NCBI GenBank assembly: GCA_902805625.1
Contig: CADCTL010000173.1
Location: forward strand, 1 to 48,277
DNA: 48,277 bases
Reading direction: 5' to 3'
Source: an uncultured Acetobacteraceae bacterium
GTDB taxonomy: Bacteria > Pseudomonadota > Alphaproteobacteria > Acetobacterales > Acetobacteraceae
In this document: positions 8,304-14,976 of the stretch, in pieces
Position numbering within the stretch: the first letter of the stretch is position 1
How the letters are laid out: the number at the start of each line of letters is the position of its first letter
Translations under genes and position numbers: made by a program
The notes under the pieces: generated by a model
What the model saw: the letters and a program-made list of their open reading frames with translations, nothing else
The model's database searches: none
What the model was told of the DNA's origin: nothing

Positions 8304-9290
8304 TCAGGTGCCCCTCACCGCGCCGCGGTCGGCCCGGAGGCGTGGGTCCACGGCGAAATAGAGCAGGTCCACGACCAGGTTGATCGCCACGAACACCAGC
8401 GCGATCAGCATGAGGTAGGCGGCCATCACCGGGATGTCCGCGGCGCCCACGCTCTGGATGAAGAGCAGCCCCATGCCCGGCCACTGGAACACGGTCTCGG
8501 TGACGATGGCGAAGGCGATGATGGAGCCGAACTGGAGGCCGGCGATGGTGATGACCGGCACCAGCGTGTTCTTCAGCGCGTGGCCGAAGTTCACCGTGCG
8601 GTCGGCCAAGCCGCGGGCGCGGGCGAACTTGATGTAGTCGGTCCGCAGCACCTCCAGCATCTCCGCCCGCACCAGGCGCATGATGAGGGTGAGCTGGAAC
8701 AGGCCGAGGGTGATGGAGGGCAGGACGAGCGCCTTGAGGCCGGCCCCGGTCAGGAAGCCGGTGCTCCAAGCGCCGATCTGCACCACCTCGCCGCGGCCGA
8801 AGCTCGGCAGCCAGCCGAGCCAGACGGAAAAGATCAGGATGAGCAGGATGCCGATGAGGAAGGTGGGCAGGCTCACCCCGATCAGGCTGAAGGTCAGGAA
8901 GAAGCGGGACAGCCAGGAGCGGCGATAGAGGCCGGTGAAGACGCCCATGGGCACGCCCACGAACAGCGCGATGGCCGCGGCGCAAGAGGCGAGTTCGAGG
9001 GTGGCCGGCGCCCGCTCGGCGATCAGCTCCGCGACGGGCCGCGACAGGCGGTAGGACAGGCCGAACTCGCCTTGGACCGCGTTGCCGACGAAGCGGGCGA
9101 ACTGGACGAAGAAGGGCTGGTCCAGGCCGAGGTCGCGCACCAGGGCGTCGCGCTGCGCCTCCGTGAAATCCTGGCCCAGCATGATGGAAACCGGGTCGCC
9201 GACGTAGGCGAACATGGCGAAGGCTATGAGCGCCACCACGAGCATGACCGGCAGCGCCTGCAGCAGCCGCGAAAGGATGAAGGCGAACAC
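8304..9290 (-). CDS. dppB: Dipeptide/oligopeptide ABC transporter permease DppB
   Basis: This 328-residue permease starts at a GTG with GAGGG 7 bases upstream. It has the usual DppB layout: an N-terminal helix (FAFILSRLLQALPVMLVV), a periplasmic segment with DPVSIMLGQDFTEAQRDALVRDLGL, and a C-terminal membrane domain with the EAA-type motif ETVFQWPGMGLLFIQSV. It begins 10 bases after the binding-protein gene and ends 3 bases before dppC. Confidence 0.93.
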   Translation of the reverse strand: MFAFILSRLLQALPVMLVVALIAFAMFAYVGDPVSIMLGQDFTEAQRDALVRDLGLDQPFFVQFARFVGNAVQGEFGLSYRLSRPVAELIAERAPATLELASCAAAIALFVGVPMGVFTGLYRRSWLSRFFLTFSLIGVSLPTFLIGILLILIFSVWLGWLPSFGRGEVVQIGAWSTGFLTGAGLKALVLPSITLGLFQLTLIMRLVRAEMLEVLRTDYIKFARARGLADRTVNFGHALKNTLVPVITIAGLQFGSIIAFAIVTETVFQWPGMGLLFIQSVGAADIPVMAAYLMLIALVFVAINLVVDLLYFAVDPRLRADRGAVRGT

Positions 9291-9300
9291 CCGGGAGCCC

Positions 9301-10905
9301 TCAGTTCATCACGGCCCAGCGAAAATAGGGCTGGTTGTTGGCCGCGTGCGGGATGCTGAGGTTAGAGCGCATCGCCCAGGGAATCATCTGGTGGTGCAGC
9401 GGGATGTGGGGCACGTCCTCGCGGTACAGGCGGAGCGCGTCGCGTATGGCGGCCTGCCGGGCAGGGCCGGTCTCGGTCTTCATGCGAGCGATCAGCGCGT
9501 CCATCCGCTCATTGGAATAGCGGCCGTAGTTCCAGATGCCGTCCCCCGGCGCCGACCCGCGCGACGCCAGCAGCGACTGGAAGGAGTAGAGGGCGTCCAG
9601 CGTCGGGACGCCCCAGCCCAGCATGTAGACGGAGGTGTCGTCGCGCTGGATCTGGGCGAAGAACGGCGCGATCGGCTGCGCCTTGAGGGACGTCCGCACG
9701 CCGACGCGGGCCCACATGGCGGTGATGGCCTGGCAGATCTGCTCGTCGTTGATGTAGCGGTTGTTGGAGCAGTCGAGCGTCACGGAGAAGCCGTTCGGGT
9801 AGCCGGCCTCCGCGAGCAGGGCGCGGGCGCGGGCCTGGTCGTAGGGGAGCCGCACGTCCTCCTCGCGGACGTAGCCGTTCACCTGCTCCGGGAACAGCGT
9901 GCCGGTGACGACGCTCTGGCCGCGCATGGTGGTGCGGTGGATCGCCTGGATGTCTATGGCATGGTAGAGTGCCTGCCGGACGCGCAGGTCCTTGAACGGG
10001 TTTCGGCCTTTCACGTCGCTGTAGAGCAGCTCGTCGCGGAAGGTGTCGAAGACGATGTAGAGGCTCCGCACCTCCGGCCCTTCCAGCACCTTCGTCCCCG
10101 ACGCGGAGCGCAGCCGGTTGAGGTCCTGCAAGGGCGGGTCGAGCACGAAGTCCACCTCGCCCGAGAGCAGCGCCGCGATGCGCGTGGCGTCGCTGGCCAC
10201 GGGCCGGTAGACGATCTCCGTGACGTTGCCGCGCGGCCCTTCGCCCTGCTGCTGCTGTTGCCAGCCCCACCAGGCATCGTTGCGGGCCATCACCGTGCGG
10301 ACATCGGGTTCGCGCGCCGCCAGGCGGAACGGGCCGGTGCCGTTGGTGTTGCGGACGGTGTGGGTTTCTTCGCGGGCGCGGGTGTTCTGCGGCCGGGCGG
10401 CGTTGTTCGCCTCCGACCAGGGCTTCGACATCATGTAGACGCTGATGATCTTGTTCGGGAGGATCGGGTCCGGGACCTTGGTGATGATGTCCACCGTCCG
10501 CTCGTCCACCGCTACGGCCCGGTCGATGGTGTCCACGAAGATGCCGAAGTTGCTCGTCGGCTGCTGCGCGCGCACGAAGGAGAACACGACGTCCTCGGCC
10601 GTGAAGGGCTCGCCGCCGTGGAAGCGCACGCCCTGCCGCAGGTTGAAGCGCCAGCGGGTCGGCTCCTCTTGCGACCAACTCGTGGCGAGGCCGGGCGCGG
10701 GCGAGAGGTCCGGATTGCGCGTGACCAGGCCCTCATAGATCTGCTGGAGGACCATGGTGACGGTGCCGACGTTCTGGCTGTGCGGGTCCAGGGTGTTCGG
10801 GTCGCCGCTCGCGGCCCAGCGCACGGTGCGCGCCGCCGCGTCGTCCACCACCGCCCCGAGCAAGAGCGCCGCCAGGGCGCCAGCCCGCATCCATGCCCGC
10901 TTCAT
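9301..10905 (-). CDS. dppA: Peptide ABC transporter substrate-binding protein (SBP_bac_5)
   Basis: This 534-residue periplasmic protein captures the substrate for the importer. I chose the ATG at 10905 because GAGGAG lies 9 bases before it; the ATG at 10914 directly abuts that site. A signal peptide (about 1-25, ending DDAAA) is followed by the family pattern TLDPHSQN, QQIYEGLVTRN, PGLATSW, GVRFHGGEPFTAEDVVFSF and VRQALYHAIDIQAI. A run of five glutamines (WGWQQQQQGEG) comes from a CAG tract at about 10245-10260. This family binds dipeptides, oligopeptides, glutathione or nickel complexes; the exact ligand cannot be read from sequence. It is the first gene of the operon. Confidence 0.9.
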   Translation of the reverse strand: MKRAWMRAGALAALLLGAVVDDAAARTVRWAASGDPNTLDPHSQNVGTVTMVLQQIYEGLVTRNPDLSPAPGLATSWSQEEPTRWRFNLRQGVRFHGGEPFTAEDVVFSFVRAQQPTSNFGIFVDTIDRAVAVDERTVDIITKVPDPILPNKIISVYMMSKPWSEANNAARPQNTRAREETHTVRNTNGTGPFRLAAREPDVRTVMARNDAWWGWQQQQQGEGPRGNVTEIVYRPVASDATRIAALLSGEVDFVLDPPLQDLNRLRSASGTKVLEGPEVRSLYIVFDTFRDELLYSDVKGRNPFKDLRVRQALYHAIDIQAIHRTTMRGQSVVTGTLFPEQVNGYVREEDVRLPYDQARARALLAEAGYPNGFSVTLDCSNNRYINDEQICQAITAMWARVGVRTSLKAQPIAPFFAQIQRDDTSVYMLGWGVPTLDALYSFQSLLASRGSAPGDGIWNYGRYSNERMDALIARMKTETGPARQAAIRDALRLYREDVPHIPLHHQMIPWAMRSNLSIPHAANNQPYFRWAVMN

Positions 10906-10979
10906 GGCCCGCATCTCCTCGCCCTTTAGGCGGAAACCGAGCCTTCTCGGGTCCGCCGGCGGGCTTCTTACAGCCTTAC

Positions 10980-12089
10980 CTAGGGCGCGGCCGGGTGTCG
11001 CGGAAGTGTCTCTTCGGCGTGCCGTTCGTCCACGGCGCCTTCTGTCGCCCAATCCTTGAGCAGCATGTAGCCCACGGCGAGCAGGACCGGGCCGAGGAAG
11101 AGGCCTAGGAAGCCGAAGGCCAGGACGCCGCCGAGGGCCCCCAGGAGCGTCAGCAGCAGCGGCAGGTCCGCCCCGCGGGAGATGAGCCAAGGGCGGATGA
11201 AATTGTCCGCGCTGCTTATGCCGAAGGCGCCGTAGAGGCCGAGGAAGATGGCCCAGTAGGTCCGGCCCTCGCTGAACAGCCAGAGCGTCGCCGGTATCCA
11301 GATGATCGGCGCCCCGACCGGCAGGATGGAGATCACCCCGGCGATCACGCCGAGCAGCACGGGGCGCGGCACGCCGCTGACCCACAGGCCGAACGTCGTC
11401 ATCAATCCCTGGACGAGCGCGGTGCCGAGGAGGCCGAACACCACCCCGCGCGTCACGTCGCCGGTCAGGTCCATGAGCCGGCGGGCGCGGGTCCCCGCCA
11501 AGCGGGTCAGCACCGCCTCGCCCCGCGCGGCTATCGCGAGGCCGTCGCGGTAGAAGAAGAAGGCGAGAAAGAGCGCCAGGAAAACCTCGGCTATGCCGGA
11601 CAGGACGGTGAGCAGCACCGAAAGCAGCGCTTCGGCTATGCCCCCCGCGTAGGGCTGGAGGAGCTCGACCAGGCCCGTGATGCCGAAGTCGAATCCCTGC
11701 GTCCAGGACGCCAGGTAGGGCCCGAGGACAGGCAAGCGCCCCAGCCAGTCGCTCAGCCCCGGCAGGCCTTGCGTCAGCAGGGCTTGCACCGAAGCGCGCA
11801 GCCCTTCGACGTCCTCCAGGCGCTTCGGCGTGGCGAAGACCAGGGGGACGCCGATGAGGAGGAACTCGACCGCCACCATGACGAGGGCGGCCCAACCGGC
11901 GGAGAAGCCGGCCTTTTCGCGCAGGAGCCGGAAGGCGGGCCAGGTGGAGTAGACGAGGATCGCGGCCCACAGCAGGGCCGACATGAACGGCCGCAGCACC
12001 AGGAAGCAACCGATCGCCAGCGCCGCGGCGGCGAACAGCGCGGCGACCAGTCCCAATGCCTTGGCGGGGGTGAAGCTGTTCTGTTCCAT
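10980..12089 (-). CDS. AI-2E family transporter
   Basis: The protein has 369 residues and about eight membrane segments, including two near the N-terminus (residues 10-60), one at about 65-85, and a C-terminal group ending with PLLLTLLGALGGVLAFGFLGLFLGPVLLAVGYML. The motifs GVISILPVGAPIIWIPATLWL and DNFIRPWLISRG are typical of the PerM/AI-2E exporter family. Named members export autoinducer-2 or act as sodium/proton antiporters; the substrate here is unknown. Transcribed on its own, divergent from hyi. Confidence 0.88.
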   Translation of the reverse strand: MEQNSFTPAKALGLVAALFAAAALAIGCFLVLRPFMSALLWAAILVYSTWPAFRLLREKAGFSAGWAALVMVAVEFLLIGVPLVFATPKRLEDVEGLRASVQALLTQGLPGLSDWLGRLPVLGPYLASWTQGFDFGITGLVELLQPYAGGIAEALLSVLLTVLSGIAEVFLALFLAFFFYRDGLAIAARGEAVLTRLAGTRARRLMDLTGDVTRGVVFGLLGTALVQGLMTTFGLWVSGVPRPVLLGVIAGVISILPVGAPIIWIPATLWLFSEGRTYWAIFLGLYGAFGISSADNFIRPWLISRGADLPLLLTLLGALGGVLAFGFLGLFLGPVLLAVGYMLLKDWATEGAVDERHAEETLPRHPAAP

Positions 12090-12243
12090 CGCGCTCCGGT
12101 CCGGGCGCCAACATGCACGTTTCGCGGCGGGCGGGCACCCCTCGCGCGCCCTTGCTCCGCGTCCGGCCGCCGTGGGTGGTCAGCCCGTGCCGCAGCGTTT
12201 AGCGTGTTCGGCGCCGCGAGCGGTTTCAGGAGAACATCGCGCC

Positions 12244-13023
12244 ATGCCGCGCTTCGCCGCCAACCTGTCCATGATGTTCACCGAGGTTCCGTTCCTCGAC
12301 CGCTTCGCGCGCGCCCGTGCGGCGGGGTTCGGCGCCGTGGAATTCCTGTTCCCTTACGATCACCCGGCCGCCGAGATCGCCCAGCGGCTGCGCGACAGCG
12401 GCCTGTCCCAGGTGCTGTTCAACGCGCCGCCCGGCGACTGGGCCGCGGGCGAGCGCGGGTGCGCCGCCCTGCCCGGCCGCGGCGGCGAGTTCAAAGACGG
12501 GATCAAGCGCGCGCTCGACTACGCGAACGCCTTGTCGTGCCCTCTGCTGCACGTCATGGCGGGGCTGGCGCCGGCCGGCGTGCCGCGGGACCGCTTGCTC
12601 GCGACCTACGCCGTGAACCTGGCCTGGGCCGCGGAGGAGTGCGCGAAGGCCGGCGTGAAGCCGGTGATCGAGCCCATCAACCACCGCGACATCCCCGGCT
12701 TCTTCCTCAACACGACGGATGAAGCGGCTTCGGTCATCGAGGCGGTGGGGCCGGAGCGCATCGGGATGCAGTTCGACCTCTACCACTGCCAGGTGACGGA
12801 GGGCGATCTGGTGCCGCGGGTGGAGAAGCACCTGCCGCTCACCGCGCACATGCAGGTGGCCGACACGCCCGGCCGGCACGAGCCCGGAACCGGGGAAGTG
12901 AACTGGCCTTTCGTGTTCCGCCGCATCGACGAACTCGGCTTCGGGGGCTGGATCGGCTGCGAGTACCGGCCCGCCGGCGCGACCGAGGACGGCCTCGGCT
13001 GGTTCGCCCCCTTCCGCGCCTGA
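12244..13023 (+). CDS. hyi: Hydroxypyruvate isomerase
   Basis: This 259-residue TIM-barrel protein has an AGGAGA site 8 bases before its ATG. The family residues are present: VIEPINHRDIPGFFLN with Glu143, GMQFDLYHCQ, the HMQVADTPGRHEPGTGE loop, and GCEYRP with Glu240. It interconverts hydroxypyruvate and tartronate semialdehyde. The next gene, glxR, reduces tartronate semialdehyde to glycerate, so the pair forms part of the glyoxylate/glycerate pathway. Glyoxylate carboligase, the usual partner, is not in the window. A related reading, 2-oxo-tetronate isomerase (OtnI), is possible but the GlxR neighbour favours Hyi. Confidence 0.9.
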   Translation: MPRFAANLSMMFTEVPFLDRFARARAAGFGAVEFLFPYDHPAAEIAQRLRDSGLSQVLFNAPPGDWAAGERGCAALPGRGGEFKDGIKRALDYANALSCPLLHVMAGLAPAGVPRDRLLATYAVNLAWAAEECAKAGVKPVIEPINHRDIPGFFLNTTDEAASVIEAVGPERIGMQFDLYHCQVTEGDLVPRVEKHLPLTAHMQVADTPGRHEPGTGEVNWPFVFRRIDELGFGGWIGCEYRPAGATEDGLGWFAPFRA

Positions 13024-13043
13024 CACAGGAGCACACCACGACC

Positions 13044-13934
13044 ATGAAGATCGGATTCGTCGGGCTCGGCATCATGGGCAGGCCGATGGCCATGCACCTC
13101 AAGAACGCCGGCCACGAGATCCACGTCCCGGAACGCGCCAGCCTGTCCGACGAGATCCGAGCGGCGGCCACGGTGCTGCCGGACGCGCGCGCCGTGGCGC
13201 AGGCGACCGAGGTCGTGATCCTGATGGTGCCGGATACGCCCGACGTGGAAGCGGCGCTGTTCGGTCCGGCTGGCGTTTCGGCGGGCCTGTCGCCAGGCAA
13301 GCTCGTGATCGACATGAGCTCGATCAGCCCGACGGCCACGCGCGACTTCGCGGCGCGCATCAAGGAGAAGGGTTGCGACTACCTGGATGCGCCGGTGTCC
13401 GGCGGCGAGGTCGGCGCCAAGCAGGCGACCTTGACGATCATGGTCGGCGGCTCCCGCGCGGCGTTCGACCGCGCCCGGCCTTTGTTCGAGGCCATGGGCA
13501 AGAACATCACCCTCGTCGGCGAGGAGAACGGCACCGGGCAGACCTGCAAGGTCGCCAACCAGATCGTCGTGGCGTTGACCATCGAGGCCGTCGCGGAGGC
13601 TTTGGTGTTCGCGGCGAAGGCCGGCGCCGACCCGGCGAAGGTCCGGCAGGCCCTCATGGGCGGCCTCGCCACGTCCCGCATCCTGGAGTTGCACGGCGAA
13701 CGGATGATCGAGCGCAAGTTCGCGCCCGGCTTCAAGATAGCGCTGCACCAGAAAGACCTGAACTTGGCGCTGCAAGCGGGCCGAGACCTGGGCGTCGCCC
13801 TGCCCAATACGGCGTCCACGCAACAGCTCTTCTCCGCGTGCGTGGCGGCCGGCGGCGGCGAGTGGGACCACTCGGGCTTGGTGCGCGCGCTCGAAGCGAT
13901 GGCGGCGGGCGCGGTGGCGCCAGATCCGGCCTGA
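13044..13934 (+). CDS. glxR: 2-hydroxy-3-oxopropionate (tartronate semialdehyde) reductase
   Basis: This 296-residue protein of the beta-hydroxyacid dehydrogenase family reduces tartronate semialdehyde to D-glycerate. The N-terminal NAD(P) motif is GFVGLGIMGRPMA, the substrate motif APVSGGEVGA contains Ser119, and the catalytic lysine is Lys169 in GQTCKVANQ. The GGLATSRILELHGERM segment marks the GlxR subgroup. It begins 20 bases after hyi on the same strand and is very probably cotranscribed. Confidence 0.92.
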   Translation: MKIGFVGLGIMGRPMAMHLKNAGHEIHVPERASLSDEIRAAATVLPDARAVAQATEVVILMVPDTPDVEAALFGPAGVSAGLSPGKLVIDMSSISPTATRDFAARIKEKGCDYLDAPVSGGEVGAKQATLTIMVGGSRAAFDRARPLFEAMGKNITLVGEENGTGQTCKVANQIVVALTIEAVAEALVFAAKAGADPAKVRQALMGGLATSRILELHGERMIERKFAPGFKIALHQKDLNLALQAGRDLGVALPNTASTQQLFSACVAAGGGEWDHSGLVRALEAMAAGAVAPDPA

Positions 13935-13974
13935 GGCACCCCCGGTTGCAGGCCGGAGTCCTAAACTCGCCGGA

Positions 13975-14056
13975 CCGTACATGTTTTTCGGCAACTATTG
14001 AGTACGGTGAGATTTCATCTAAAATCCTGGGCCGCTGGGTGAGTCGCACTAGCGAC
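13975..14056 (+). promoter_or_regulatory. Operator-like inverted repeats before the XRE regulator gene
   Basis: The 133-base gap between glxR and the XRE gene is AT-rich for this genome and holds three inverted repeats. They are CCGTAC (13975-13980) with GTACGG (14002-14007), GATTT (14011-14015) with AAATC (14022-14026), and GTCGC (14043-14047) with GCGAC (14052-14056). The last ends just before the ribosome binding site GGAGG. These could be operator sites for the regulator itself. Confidence 0.45.
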
Positions 14057-14067
14057 CGGAGGCTTGG

Positions 14068-14949
14068 ATGAAATTCGCCGATATCGGGCAACAATTGCGG
14101 GCCTACCGCCTCGAATCGGGCCTGCGTGCCGAAGAGATCGCGGCGCGGCTAGGCGTTTCGCGTGCGGCCCTGTACCGGTACGAGAAGGGCGAAGTCATCA
14201 AGCTCGACACGGTCCGCAGGCTGGCCGAGCTCCTGAAGATTTCGCCCCTGTCGCTGCTCGGGATCGGCGTCGAGTACTTCGCCCGTCCCTTGGCTTTCTT
14301 GGAGCGGCTCCGTCAGATCGAGGAGCAGGTCGAGCAGATCATCCTGTTCGGCGGCGCTTTGTGCTACCAGACCTCCACCGACGCCTTCGACGGCGCGGTG
14401 GCGGAGGCCTGGACCGAGGCCGCGGACGCCCTCCCCGACCGGTTCGCGGCGCGGGCGACAGCGGAGCAATGCCTCGGGTTGCTCGGCTCGCGGCGGCGGG
14501 CGCACCAGCAACGCCGCCCCAACGTGCTGGCGATCCTGTCGGAAGCCTCTATCCAGCGCTTCTTGGCTGAAGGCGTGGCGTCCGGGCTGGCTCTCCCGGA
14601 GCGGGTCCGCACCCGCTGCCGCGCCGTGGCGCAATCGGAAGCGGAGGCGATGGCGGGGTTGATGGAGGCGGTGCCGATCGGCGTGCAACTCGGCCTCGCG
14701 GCGGGTCCGGACCCCATGGGCAGCTTCATGGTGTTGCGCGGCCGCGACCGGGCCAACGTGATCGGGGCTCCTTTCGCGCCCGACGCCGCGCCCTTCGCGG
14801 CGACCGGCGTCGCCAGCATCATCGGCGCGGACGACGCCATCGCCGTCCACCAGCGCGTCGCCGAAGCCGGGTGGCGCGACGCGCTGAAGGGCGCGGACGC
14901 GGCCGCGCGCGTGCGCGCCTTGGTGGCCGAGGCCAAGCGCTCGGAGTGA
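14068..14949 (+). CDS. XRE family transcriptional regulator with C-terminal sensing domain
   Basis: This 293-residue protein starts with an XRE-type helix-turn-helix (residues 4-60: IGQQLRAYRLESGLRAEEIAARLGVS, then RAALYRYEKGEVIKLDTVRRLAELL). The remaining 230 residues are of the kind found in TetR-like or ligand-sensing tails and contain MEAVPIGVQLGLAAGPDPMG; I do not recognise the ligand. GGAGG lies 5 bases before the ATG. It lies downstream of hyi-glxR in the same direction, so it may control that pathway, or the divergent or adjacent genes. That link is inferred from position alone. Confidence 0.8.
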   Translation: MKFADIGQQLRAYRLESGLRAEEIAARLGVSRAALYRYEKGEVIKLDTVRRLAELLKISPLSLLGIGVEYFARPLAFLERLRQIEEQVEQIILFGGALCYQTSTDAFDGAVAEAWTEAADALPDRFAARATAEQCLGLLGSRRRAHQQRRPNVLAILSEASIQRFLAEGVASGLALPERVRTRCRAVAQSEAEAMAGLMEAVPIGVQLGLAAGPDPMGSFMVLRGRDRANVIGAPFAPDAAPFAATGVASIIGADDAIAVHQRVAEAGWRDALKGADAAARVRALVAEAKRSE

Positions 14950-14976
14950 GCGGACGCCGCGCGGCACGGGCGCGCC

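Noticed and set aside
7287-9359. Long plus-strand frame opposite dppB and dppC, rich in His, Asp, Glu and Gln
   Set aside because: It is the antisense image of conserved permease genes; the odd composition comes from reading hydrophobic codons backwards.
10241-10263. CAG/CTG repeat in the binding-protein gene as a phase-variation tract
   Set aside because: Only five units of three bases, which keep the frame; it makes a short glutamine run and nothing more.
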